A stretch of DNA of 64,000 nt from VAZQ01 sp035693615. Lineage in GTDB: Bacteria; Pseudomonadota; Alphaproteobacteria; Rhizobiales; Xanthobacteraceae. Of this stretch, positions 37,703 to 46,118 are shown piece after piece. The stretch is taken from contig DASSGH010000075.1 in NCBI GenBank assembly GCA_035693615.1, positions 1 to 64,000 on the forward strand, read 5' to 3'. Below the pieces are notes generated by a model that searched no databases, had not been told where the DNA came from, and saw only the letters and a program-made list of their open reading frames with translations. Positions within the stretch are counted from its first letter, which is position 1. Every line of letters begins with the position of its first letter. Both the position numbers and the translations under genes were made by a program.

Positions 37703-39463
37703 ATGGGCGCCACCGAGGCAATCGAGCTCGAAGTGGTGAAGGCGAGCCTCTCCGGCATTGTACAGGAGATGCAGAACTCGCTGTTCCGCACGGGCTTCTC
37801 CACCATCGTGCGTGAGTCGCAGGATGCGTCCTGCGCGCTGATGAACGCGCGGGGCGAGGTAGTGGCGCAGCACGTGGTATTGCCACTGCATATCGGCGCC
37901 TTTCCGGCCTGCGCCGCCGCCATCATTGCTGCGTTCGGCGCCGACATGGCGCCGGGCGACGCCTTCATCATCAACCACCCCTATGAGGGCGGCAGCCCGC
38001 ACGCGCCGGACATCGCCGTCATCACGCCGGCGTTCATCGGTTCCGAGCTGTTCGGCTTCTGCGGCTCGATCGCGCACAAGAGCGACATCGGCGGGCCGGT
38101 GCCTGGTAGCTGTTCGGGCCAGGCGCGCGAGATTTTCAACGAGGGCCTGCATCTGCCGGCGGTGCGCTACCAGCGCGCCTACCGACCCAACACCGATCTC
38201 GAGCGGCTCATCGGCGCCAACAGCCGCACGCCGGAGCTCGTGCTCGGCGATATCCGCGGCCAGCTCGGGGCCGATCGGCTTGGCGAGCGCCGGTTCGAAG
38301 AGCTCGTCAGCAAGTTCGGCAAGCGAGACCTCCTCGCCTGCTTCGATCGGCTGCTTGAAAGTTCGCAAGCAAAGGTCAAGGCCGCAATCGCCGAATGGAA
38401 GGACGGGCGGTTCGAGGCAGAACGTTTCGTCGACGATGACGGCATCGATCTGGAGCGGCCGGTGCGCATTCACGTCGTCGTGGACAAACAAGGGGACACG
38501 CTGCATTTCGATTTCAGCGGTTCGGCCGACCAGACCAAGGGTCCCGCCAATATTCGGCCCCCCTTGGTGCAAGCGGCCTGCGCCTACGCGCTGATCTCGC
38601 TGATCGATGCGAACATCTACGTATCGAGCGGGCTGGCGCGCGGCTTTGCCATGACCGCGCGCGAAGGCAGCGTGCTCAACCCGCGTTTTCCCGCGCCGGT
38701 CAACACCTACAATCCCACCATCCATGCCTTGGTGGACGCCATCTTCGCTGCCATGAGCCATCTGGCGCCGGACAAGGTGCGCGCGGACGGCAGCGGCAGC
38801 CGCTCGATCATCCTTGGCGGCCGCAGCACCAATAGCGGCAGGTCATATGTGCAATACGAGATCATCGCCGGCGGCGCCGGAGCGCGGGCGACGAAGGACG
38901 GAGCATCCGGCATCACCGTCAATCAGAGCAATGCCAAGATCGCGCCGATCGAGATCATCGAAAGCGAGTTCCCGACGCGTATCACCCGCTTCGAATTGCT
39001 TGCCGATTCCGGCGGCACGGGCGAGTTTCGCGGCGGGCTCGGCATCCGCCGCGACTATCTCAACCTCGCCGATGCGCGCTTTTCGATCCGTTCGATGCGG
39101 CATTCGATTCCGCCGAGCGGCTGCGCCGGCGGCGGCAGCGGCCGCCCCGGCGATATCTGGATCAACCCGGACACCGCGGCGGCGAAGCGCTTGCACACCC
39201 GCTACGCCGATTATCCATTGCGGGCCGGCGACCTCTTCCGGCTGGACACCCCAGGTGGCGGCGGACATGGCGATCCGCTCGCGCGCGATCCCGAACGCGT
39301 GCTGGCCGACGTGCGCGAAGGTGTGGTCTCGAAGGAGGCGGCGGAGCGCGACTACGGCGTGGTTCTCAAGCCGGCCGGACGTGCATGGCTGCTCGATGAG
39401 GCGGCGACGCAGACACGGCGAGCGCAGCTGCGAGCAGAGAAAGCCAAAACTGCGCGGGGATAG
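37703..39463 (+). CDS. Hydantoinase/oxoprolinase family protein, subunit B (HyuB-like)
   Basis: 586 residues with family motifs MQNSLFRTGFSTIVRESQDASCA, LPLHIGAFPACAAAI, INHPYEGGSPHAPDIAVITP and the glycine-rich C-terminal part GGSGRPGDIW. It pairs with the upstream HyuA. Together they form the ATP-dependent hydantoin/oxoproline-type hydrolase complex in the cytoplasm. The gene ends at a hairpin facing the convergent alpha/beta hydrolase. Confidence 0.9.
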   Translation: MGATEAIELEVVKASLSGIVQEMQNSLFRTGFSTIVRESQDASCALMNARGEVVAQHVVLPLHIGAFPACAAAIIAAFGADMAPGDAFIINHPYEGGSPHAPDIAVITPAFIGSELFGFCGSIAHKSDIGGPVPGSCSGQAREIFNEGLHLPAVRYQRAYRPNTDLERLIGANSRTPELVLGDIRGQLGADRLGERRFEELVSKFGKRDLLACFDRLLESSQAKVKAAIAEWKDGRFEAERFVDDDGIDLERPVRIHVVVDKQGDTLHFDFSGSADQTKGPANIRPPLVQAACAYALISLIDANIYVSSGLARGFAMTAREGSVLNPRFPAPVNTYNPTIHALVDAIFAAMSHLAPDKVRADGSGSRSIILGGRSTNSGRSYVQYEIIAGGAGARATKDGASGITVNQSNAKIAPIEIIESEFPTRITRFELLADSGGTGEFRGGLGIRRDYLNLADARFSIRSMRHSIPPSGCAGGGSGRPGDIWINPDTAAAKRLHTRYADYPLRAGDLFRLDTPGGGGHGDPLARDPERVLADVREGVVSKEAAERDYGVVLKPAGRAWLLDEAATQTRRAQLRAEKAKTARG

Positions 39464-39474
39464 CGGTCGCGTTG

Positions 39475-39498
39475 GGCTCGTCCCGTTCGGGGCGAGCC
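39475..39498. terminator. Bidirectional terminator-like hairpin
   Basis: A 10-bp stem with a single T-G wobble (GGCTCGTCCC / GGGGCGAGCC) and a GTTC loop fills the 36 bases between the convergent hyuB and alpha/beta hydrolase stops. There is no T run on either side. Confidence 0.55.
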
Positions 39499-39499
39499 A

Positions 39500-40273
39500 T
39501 CAGTTGCGTAGGAAGCTCGCAATCGCCTGCGCGACGGCCTCGGCGCGCTCCACATGGGGCAGATGGCCGGCATTGGGGATCATGGTGAGGGTGGAGCCCG
39601 GAATGAGGCGGTGGAAGGCTTCGGCATAAGCCGGCGGAATGATCCGATCGCCCTCTCCCCAGACGATGTGGGTGGGGATCTTCACCCGATGCAGCCAACG
39701 TTCCAGCCGCGGATTGAAGAAGCGCGGCTGCCAGCCGAAACGCGCACTCGCGATTCGGTTGAGAATGGCGATGTCTTGGTATTTGTCGGTGCTGGCGCGG
39801 GCGGCCGCTTCCTCGCCCAGCTTGGGATCGGCGTAGGCGAGACGCGCCAGCTCCTCCGGATCGATGATGAAAATATCGGCTTTGGTTTCGCCTTTCACGT
39901 GGATGCCGGCTGCCGAGATCAGCGTCAGGCTGCGCAGGCGCTCCGTCGAGCGCACTGCCATTTCGACCCCGATCCATCCCCCGAGCGATTGCCCGACGAT
40001 GTGAACGCCGGAAAGGCCGAGCGCCTCGATCGCATCGAGGTAGCAATAGGCGAGATCGGAGACGTCATCGATCCAGGCGGGCGCCTCGGAACCGCCGAAG
40101 CCGGGATGATCGGGCGCGATCACGTCGAAGCTTTCCGCCAAGGTGTCGAGCAAAGCCGGCCACTCGGAAAGTCCATCTGTGCCGTGCAGGTAAACCAAGG
40201 GCGGGCCCTTGCCGCCGCGGGCAAAGCCGAGCTTGCAGCCGTTGATCTCGACGGTGTGCCGGACAAAGTTCAC
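39500..40273 (-). CDS. Alpha/beta hydrolase (meta-cleavage hydrolase-like)
   Basis: 257 residues from a GTG at 40273 (VNFVRHTVEINGCKLGF); the much longer ORF upstream is non-homologous. Alpha/beta hydrolase fold: oxyanion region LVYLHGTDGL, nucleophile Ser in IVGQSLGGWIG, acid Asp in WGEGDRIIPP and His in NAGHLPHVER. This pattern fits C-C hydrolases of aromatic meta-cleavage or other small esterases. It is a monocistronic minus-strand gene opposite the molybdenum hydroxylase cluster. Confidence 0.85.
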   Translation of the reverse strand: MNFVRHTVEINGCKLGFARGGKGPPLVYLHGTDGLSEWPALLDTLAESFDVIAPDHPGFGGSEAPAWIDDVSDLAYCYLDAIEALGLSGVHIVGQSLGGWIGVEMAVRSTERLRSLTLISAAGIHVKGETKADIFIIDPEELARLAYADPKLGEEAAARASTDKYQDIAILNRIASARFGWQPRFFNPRLERWLHRVKIPTHIVWGEGDRIIPPAYAEAFHRLIPGSTLTMIPNAGHLPHVERAEAVAQAIASFLRN

Positions 40274-40648
40274 AGGATCGCCCCGCCGTGCCGTTGCGCG
40301 CGGCAAAAAACTAGGGGAGGTCGCCGAGGCGCTCAAACGTTTTCTGGCCGCCTCCGGCGATGCGCAATGGCGCCCCCCTCGCTGGTTCCCAACAGAGCCC
40401 GACGCCTCTCCCGGAATTGATCCCCAGCAAGCCCCGGCTGGTAGCCCGGTAACCGGCACGGACAATGCCCGCGCGGGTGGCAGACATCGCTGCCCTGCGC
40501 CCAACACGCGAGTCCACCTCGCGCACTTGCGATTTTCATATTAGAATTAAGCCAAGTTATCTTTCAGGCAGCGGGCGCGGGATGACCGAGGGGTCACCGG
40601 CGTATCAATCCTCGCCTCTTCACGGCGGCGATGCACGGAGGTTTGCAA
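40274..40648. other. Divergent promoter region
   Basis: No gene. It should hold the promoter of the minus-strand alpha/beta hydrolase and that of the molybdenum hydroxylase cluster. An A/T-rich tract at about 40530-40575 is the likeliest promoter zone for the plus-strand cluster, but I see no clean -35/-10 pair. Confidence 0.4.
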
Positions 40649-41101
40649 ATGGCTGATCTCAACATCAATGGACGGACGCACCAGGTCGATGTCGATCCCG
40701 AGACCCCTCTCCTATGGGTGTTGCGGGATACGATCGGCCTGACCGGCACCAAGTACGGCTGCGGCATCGCCCAGTGTGGCGCCTGCACGGTGCACGTCGA
40801 CGGCATCGCCATGCGCTCCTGCTCTGTGCCGTTGAGCGCGGTCGCCGGGCGGCAGATCACCACGATCGAGGGGTTGGCGCAGAACGGCGTGCTGCACAAG
40901 GTACAGCAGGCCTGGCTGGACCACGACGTGCCGCAATGCGGATATTGCCAGTGCGGTATGATCATGGCGGTGGCGGCGCTGCTCAAGGACAAGCCGAAAC
41001 CGACCGACGCCGACATCGACAACAACATCACCAATATTTGCCGTTGCGGCACTTATCAGCAAATACGCGCGGCGATCCACGCCGCTGCTGCGAGCGCGTG
41101 A
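40649..41101 (+). CDS. [2Fe-2S] subunit of xanthine-oxidase-family dehydrogenase (IorA-like)
   Basis: 150 residues from ATG 40649 with GGAGG at 40637-40641. It has the plant-type [2Fe-2S] motif GCGIAQCGACTVHVDG with Cys later in SCSVPL, then the second [2Fe-2S] domain with QCGYCQCGMIM and ICRCGTYQQI. It passes electrons from the molybdenum subunit to an acceptor, here perhaps a cytochrome c. It resembles the small subunit of isoquinoline 1-oxidoreductase and related aldehyde or N-heterocycle hydroxylases. The large subunit follows 14 bases later. Confidence 0.93.
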   Translation: MADLNINGRTHQVDVDPETPLLWVLRDTIGLTGTKYGCGIAQCGACTVHVDGIAMRSCSVPLSAVAGRQITTIEGLAQNGVLHKVQQAWLDHDVPQCGYCQCGMIMAVAALLKDKPKPTDADIDNNITNICRCGTYQQIRAAIHAAAASA

Positions 41102-41115
41102 GCAGGGAGGCGGCC

Positions 41116-43296
41116 ATGAATTACATACCGAAAATCGATCGCCGCAGCTTCGTCGCGAGCGCAGCCGCCATGGGCGGCGGCCTGGCGCTCGGACTGGAGA
41201 TTCCCTTCGCTGGCCCGCAAGCCGTTCGTGCTCAGGAGATCCCGCCGGAGGTCAACGCCTGGGTGGTCATCCAACCCGACGACACGGTGGTCATTCGCAT
41301 CGCCCGCTCCGAAATGGGCCAAGGCTCGCTCACCGGGCTCGCCCAACTCGTCGCCGAGGAGCTCGAATGCGATTGGTCGAAGGTGACGACGGAATATCCT
41401 ACGCCGGGCCAGAACGTCGCCCGCAAACGGATATGGGGCGATTACTCCAGCACCGGAAGCCGCAGCATCCGCGAATCCGAGGACTACGTGCGCAAGGGCG
41501 GCGCGGCAGCGCGTGAAATGCTGATCCAAGCTGCTGCGAACGAGTGGAAAGTCCCCGCGGCCGAGTGCAGCGCGTCGAACAGCGTCATCACGCACAAGCC
41601 GTCTGGCCGCACCACCACCTACGGCAAAGTGGCGGCAGCGGCGGCGAAGGTCGAGCCGCCCGCCGACGTCAAGCTCAAAGATCCGAAGGATTGGAAAATT
41701 GCCGGCAAACCGCTCAAGCGGCTCGACACGCGGGACAAGCTGACAGGCAAGCAGCTTTACGCCATCGACGTAAAGCTGCCCGGCATGATGTACGCCGCGA
41801 TCAAGGCCTGCCCGGTTCATGGCGGCAAGGTGAAAAGCTTCGATGCGGCCAAGATCACCGGCAACAAGGGGGTGAAGAAGGTCGTCGCGGTCGGCGATTC
41901 TGCCGTCGCCGTTGTCGGCGATACCTGGTGGCAGGCCAAGACCGCGCTCGAGGCGCTGCCGATCGTGTGGGACGAGGGCGAGAATGCCAAGGTGACCACC
42001 GCGTCGATCGCCGAGGTGCTCAAGGCCGGACTCGATGCGGACCAAACGTTCGTCGGCAATCAAAAAGGCGACGCGAAAGCGGCGATTGCCGGGGCGGCGA
42101 AGAAGGTCGAAGCGGTCTACAGCTATCCGTATCAGGCTCACGCCTGCATGGAACCCTTGAACGCGACGGCGCTCTATACGCCGGACAAATGCGAGGTCTG
42201 GACGAGCAGCCAGAACGCCGAGGCGGCGCTCGCCGCCACCTCCGAGGCGTCGGGGCTGCCGATCGCAAAATGCGACGTGCACAAGCTCCTGCTTGGCGGC
42301 GGCTTCGGCCGGCGCGGGCGAGCAGATTACGTCTCGCAGGCCGTGCTGATCGCCAAGCAGATGCCGGGCACCCCGGTCAAGCTGCTGTGGTCGCGCGAAG
42401 AGGACATGACGCAGGATACGTACCACCCGACCACGCAGTGCAGGCTCACCGGCGCGTTCGATGGGAGCGGCAACTTGACCGGGCTGCAGATGCGCATTTC
42501 CGGGCAATCGATCCTGGCGGCGCTCGCTCCCTCGCGGCTGCAGAACGGGCGCGATCCGGCGACCTTCCAGGGCCTCAATCCCGGCGGCGCGGAAGGCGTA
42601 TTCGGATACGATATCCCTAACCTGCTGATCGATCATGCCATGCGAAACCCGCACGTCACGCCTGGCTTCTGGCGCGGCGTCAACAACAACCAAAATGCCA
42701 TCTACCTCGAGTGCTTCATGGACGAGCTCGCCCATGCAGCTGGCCAGGATCCGCTTGAGTTTCGTCGCAAGCTAATGGCGAAGCATCCCAAGCATCTCGC
42801 CGTGCTCAACGCCGTGGCGGAAAAAATCGGCTGGGGACAGCCCGCGCCGCAGGGCGTCTTCCGCGGGCTCGCTCAGCAAATGGGCTACGGCAGCTACGTG
42901 GCCGCAGCGGCGGAAATCTCGGTGACGGGCGGCAACAAAATCAAAATCCACCGCATCGTCGGCGCCACGGATTGCGGCTATGCCGTCAACCCCGCCCAGA
43001 TCGAGCGGCAGGTGTCGGGCTCATTCGTCTACGGCCTGTCCGCCTTGTTCAACGGCGAGTGCACCGTGAAGGACGGGCGCATCGAGCAACAGAACTTCGA
43101 CAGCTACGACGTGATGCGCATGGCGCAGATGCCGAAGGTCGAGCCGATCCTCATGCCCTCGGGCGGGTTCTGGGGCGGCGTGGGTGAGCCGACGATCTTC
43201 GTGGCGGCCCCCGCCGTGCTCAACGCCTACTTCGCAGCAACGGGCAAGCGCATCCGATCGATCCCGCTCAAGACCCACAACATCTCGTTCGCGTAA
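41116..43296 (+). CDS. Molybdopterin-binding subunit, xanthine-oxidase family (IorB-like), copy 1
   Basis: 726 residues from ATG 41116 with GGGAGG just upstream. The N-terminus is a Tat signal (DRRSFVASAAAMGGGLALGLEI), so the enzyme works in the periplasm. Molybdenum-cofactor motifs are VIRIARSEMGQGSLTG, LLLGGGFGRRG and the catalytic-Glu region FWGGVGEPTIF near the C-terminus. The family hydroxylates aldehydes or N-heterocycles using water. It ends at a strong hairpin, separating it from the second large-subunit copy. Confidence 0.93.
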   Translation: MNYIPKIDRRSFVASAAAMGGGLALGLEIPFAGPQAVRAQEIPPEVNAWVVIQPDDTVVIRIARSEMGQGSLTGLAQLVAEELECDWSKVTTEYPTPGQNVARKRIWGDYSSTGSRSIRESEDYVRKGGAAAREMLIQAAANEWKVPAAECSASNSVITHKPSGRTTTYGKVAAAAAKVEPPADVKLKDPKDWKIAGKPLKRLDTRDKLTGKQLYAIDVKLPGMMYAAIKACPVHGGKVKSFDAAKITGNKGVKKVVAVGDSAVAVVGDTWWQAKTALEALPIVWDEGENAKVTTASIAEVLKAGLDADQTFVGNQKGDAKAAIAGAAKKVEAVYSYPYQAHACMEPLNATALYTPDKCEVWTSSQNAEAALAATSEASGLPIAKCDVHKLLLGGGFGRRGRADYVSQAVLIAKQMPGTPVKLLWSREEDMTQDTYHPTTQCRLTGAFDGSGNLTGLQMRISGQSILAALAPSRLQNGRDPATFQGLNPGGAEGVFGYDIPNLLIDHAMRNPHVTPGFWRGVNNNQNAIYLECFMDELAHAAGQDPLEFRRKLMAKHPKHLAVLNAVAEKIGWGQPAPQGVFRGLAQQMGYGSYVAAAAEISVTGGNKIKIHRIVGATDCGYAVNPAQIERQVSGSFVYGLSALFNGECTVKDGRIEQQNFDSYDVMRMAQMPKVEPILMPSGGFWGGVGEPTIFVAAPAVLNAYFAATGKRIRSIPLKTHNISFA

Positions 43297-43303
43297 AAAA
43301 GCC

Positions 43304-43328
43304 AGCGGCGGCCGCATCGGCCGCCGCT
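43304..43328 (+). terminator. Strong hairpin after the first large subunit
   Basis: A perfect 11-bp GC stem (AGCGGCGGCCG / CGGCCGCCGCT) with a CAT loop begins 8 bases after the stop codon. A run of A precedes it and only TCT follows, so it would be stronger as a terminator for minus-strand transcripts or as a 3'-end stabiliser. Confidence 0.6.
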
Positions 43329-43392
43329 TCTATCCCGCCGAATGGCTTAGCGACGCCGCCCTAAGCCAGAGTCGCGGTTTAACTTATTTGCG

Positions 43393-43419
43393 GGGCGATT
43401 TTGCGCGCCCAATTTTTTT
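43393..43419 (+). terminator. Intrinsic terminator-like hairpin with T7 tract
   Basis: GGGCG (43393-43397) and CGCCC (43406-43410) form a short stem followed by AATTTTTTT (seven T, 43413-43419). With the hairpin at 43304 this makes two terminator signals in a row between the two large-subunit genes, so the second copy probably has its own promoter. Confidence 0.55.
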
Positions 43420-43469
43420 GAACTAATCTCGGGACGAGCGAACCGACGTTTGCTTGGGGTGGGAGGAGG

Positions 43470-43598
43470 ATGCGGCGTCTTACGATCTCGGTGCTGCGAG
43501 ATAGGCTCGGCCTGTTCGGCAACAAAGGCGGGCGCGGAAGGGCCGCCCCGATTCACCCCACAGCGGGGAAAGGCGAGAGCGGGACGAGAGCGCCGTGA
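43470..43598 (+). pseudogene. 42-codon ORF resembling a stump of a [2Fe-2S] subunit
   Basis: ATG 43470 sits just after GGGAGGAGG, and the stop overlaps the GTG start of the second large subunit (GTGA). Residues 6-21, ISVLRDRLGLFGNKGG, match the LWVLRDTIGLTGTKYG stretch of the intact small subunit at 40649, immediately before its cluster-binding Cys. In this ORF those Cys are absent (the sequence goes on as RGRAAPIHP). It looks like the remains of a second small subunit after an internal deletion, kept as a translated, coupled leader. Confidence 0.6.
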
Positions 43599-45751
43599 GC
43601 CGCGTCTCCCATCCCAGCCGCCGGTCGTTCCTCGCCAGCATCGCCGCAGTCGGCGGCTCGCTGGTTCTCGGCTTCGAAATTCCGTTCGCGCCGCGGACCG
43701 TGCACGCGGTGCCGTCCGCCCGGGAGATCACCGCCTGGATCGTGATCGAGCCCGATGAGACCGTGACCATCCGCGTTGCCAAATCGGAGATGGGACAGGG
43801 CATCCTTACCGCCTTGCCGATGCTGGTGGCGGAAGAGCTCGAATGCGACTGGAGCAAGGTGAGGGCCGAGTTCGCGCCGCCGCACGAGAATCGCAAGCGC
43901 GACCGGGTCTGGGGCAACATGTCGACGGGCGCGAGCCGCTCCGTCAGCGCATCGCAGAACGATTTGCGCCGCGCCGGCGCGACGGCCCGCTCCATGCTCA
44001 TTGCCGCCGCCGCCGCGCGCTGGAAAGTGCCTGACGGCGAATGCACCGCCGCGCAAGGCGTGATTACCCACCGCCCGAGCGGCCGCAGCATCACCTTCGG
44101 CCGCATCGCGGCCGCCGCCGCCGACATCGCGCCCCCCGCACAGGTCGCGCTCAAGGAGCCGAAAGACTGGAAGCTGATTGGCACGCGACAGCGGCGCCTC
44201 GACGTTGCCGATAAGATTGCCGGCAAGCCGATCTACGCCATCGACGTGCGGCTGCCAAACATGTTGCACGCGGCGATCGTGCAATGCCCGGTGTTCAAGG
44301 GCACGCTGAAATCGGTCGACGAGAGCAAGCTCGCCGGCGTCAAAGGCGTCCATCGCGTGGTGAAGCTGAAGGACGCCGTCGCGGTGGTGGCGGACAGCTG
44401 GTGGCGGGCGAAAAAGGCGGCTGAAGCGCTGCCGGTGAGCTGGGACTTCGGTGAGAATTCGACCGTCTCCAGCGCCACGATCCGTGCCCATGTGCAGTCC
44501 GGGCTGAGCGCCACTGATGCGCGCATCGGCCGCAACGACGGCGACGTCGAGCGCGCGCTTGCGCAGGCGGCCAAGCGAATAGAAGCCGATTACGAGGTGC
44601 CTTTCCTCGCACACGCGACCATGGAGCCGCAGAACTGCACGGCGCAGGTGACCGCCGATTTGGTCGAGGTCTGGGCTCCCACCCAGGATGGCGAGACGGC
44701 GCTCGCAATCGCGGCGGATGCCGCCGGCATGCCGGGGAGCAATGTCTTGATCCACAAGATGATGCTGGGGGGCGGCTTCGGTCGGCGCGGCATCTTCCAG
44801 GATTTCGTGCGCCAGGCGGTGCTGATCGCGAAAGAGGTGGGGCGCCCGGTAAAGCTCGCTTGGACGCGCGAAGAGGACATCCGGCATGACTTCTACCGCC
44901 CGGTGGCGATGGCGAGGCTCACCGCCGGTCTCGACCACGACGGCACGCCGATCGCGTGGAAAATCCGCACGGCGGGTCAATCCATCATTGCAGCCGTGTC
45001 GCCGCGGGTGATGCAATTCGGTGTCGACAGGAATTTCCTGCAGGGCCTGCTCGAGGACATGCCCTATACGGTGCCGAACTACCTCGTCGATTTCGCCATG
45101 CGCAACACGCATGTTCCGGTCGGGGTTTGGCGCAGCGTCAACCATTCCCAGAATGCATTCTTCAAGGAATGCTTTGTCGACGAGATGGCAGTTGCGGCTG
45201 CTGCCGATCCCTATCTGTTCAGGCGCAAACTTTTGGCAAGCAGACCGAGGGAGCTTGCAGTCCTCGACGCGGCTGCCGCGCGTGCCGGATGGGACACGCC
45301 ACCGCAATCAGGCGTATCCCGTGGTATCGCGCTGCATAACTCGCAAAACAGCATTTGTGCGCAAGTGGTCGAGGTCTCGATCGGCCACGACGGCAAAGTG
45401 CGCGTGCACCGCGTGGTATCGGCGATCGACGCCGGGCAAGTGGTCAATCCGCTCACCATCGAGTTGCAGACCGAGAGCGCCGTCGTCTTCGCCCTCACTG
45501 CAGCGCTTTCCGGCGAGATCACCATCAAGGACGGGCGGGTGGAGCAGGCAAACTTCCACGATTACCCGATGCTGCGTCTTGCCGACATGCCGCTGGTCGA
45601 AACCGTTATTGTCCCAGGCGCCGGCTGGGGCGGAGTCGGAGAGACAGCCGTGCCTCCGCTGGCCCCCGCGTTGTGCAACGCGATCTTCTCGGCGACGGGT
45701 AAGCGCATCCGCTCTCTGCCGCTCAAAAACCATGATCTAAGGAGCGCATAA
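43595..45751 (+). CDS. Molybdopterin-binding subunit, xanthine-oxidase family, copy 2
   Basis: 718 residues from GTG 43595. It parallels copy 1 along its whole length: Tat signal HPSRRSFLASIAAVGGSLVLGFEI, TIRVAKSEMGQGILTA, MMLGGGFGRRG and GAGWGGVGETAVPP, so the active-site Glu is retained. It has no intact small subunit of its own; the short coupled ORF in front looks like a remnant, so it may use the copy 1 [2Fe-2S] protein or act with the cytochrome c encoded 48 bases downstream. The substrate is unknown. Confidence 0.92.
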   Translation: MSRVSHPSRRSFLASIAAVGGSLVLGFEIPFAPRTVHAVPSAREITAWIVIEPDETVTIRVAKSEMGQGILTALPMLVAEELECDWSKVRAEFAPPHENRKRDRVWGNMSTGASRSVSASQNDLRRAGATARSMLIAAAAARWKVPDGECTAAQGVITHRPSGRSITFGRIAAAAADIAPPAQVALKEPKDWKLIGTRQRRLDVADKIAGKPIYAIDVRLPNMLHAAIVQCPVFKGTLKSVDESKLAGVKGVHRVVKLKDAVAVVADSWWRAKKAAEALPVSWDFGENSTVSSATIRAHVQSGLSATDARIGRNDGDVERALAQAAKRIEADYEVPFLAHATMEPQNCTAQVTADLVEVWAPTQDGETALAIAADAAGMPGSNVLIHKMMLGGGFGRRGIFQDFVRQAVLIAKEVGRPVKLAWTREEDIRHDFYRPVAMARLTAGLDHDGTPIAWKIRTAGQSIIAAVSPRVMQFGVDRNFLQGLLEDMPYTVPNYLVDFAMRNTHVPVGVWRSVNHSQNAFFKECFVDEMAVAAAADPYLFRRKLLASRPRELAVLDAAAARAGWDTPPQSGVSRGIALHNSQNSICAQVVEVSIGHDGKVRVHRVVSAIDAGQVVNPLTIELQTESAVVFALTAALSGEITIKDGRVEQANFHDYPMLRLADMPLVETVIVPGAGWGGVGETAVPPLAPALCNAIFSATGKRIRSLPLKNHDLRSA

Positions 45752-45799
45752 GCAAAGCCGAGAGCCGCGATAGTGGCCCTGCACAGCCGGAGGCCCGAC

Positions 45800-46105
45800 A
45801 TGAATGCCACACGCATGGTGACTGTTGCCGCCTTGTGTCTCGCGGTGCCAGGACATGCTTGGACGGCCGGTTTGGCCGATGCCCCGCCCGGAGCGCTCTC
45901 TTGTTCGGGCTGTCATGCAACCGCGGCCAAGGCGGATGCGGCGGTGCCGAGGCTTATTGGCCGCAATCCGGCCGACATCGTCGCCGCCATGCAGGCGTTC
46001 AAGTCGGGACAAGTTCCATCGACCGTGATGGAGCGAATCGCCAAGGGCTTTTCCGACGACGAGGTCAAAGCCATCGCCGCCTGGTATGGCGCCCAGAAGG
46101 ATTGA
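45800..46105 (+). CDS. Periplasmic monohaem cytochrome c (sulfide dehydrogenase small subunit-like)
   Basis: 101 residues from ATG 45800 (GGAGG upstream). A signal peptide (MVTVAALCLAVPGHAWTA) is followed by one haem-binding CSGCH (Cys35, Cys38, His39), and a Met in QVPSTVMERIAKG may be the sixth ligand. The size and its place 13 bases before a flavocytochrome c flavoprotein gene make it the probable cytochrome subunit (FccA/SoxE type). It could also accept electrons from the upstream molybdenum hydroxylase. Confidence 0.85.
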   Translation: MNATRMVTVAALCLAVPGHAWTAGLADAPPGALSCSGCHATAAKADAAVPRLIGRNPADIVAAMQAFKSGQVPSTVMERIAKGFSDDEVKAIAAWYGAQKD

Positions 46106-46118
46106 GACGGAGGCCGTC

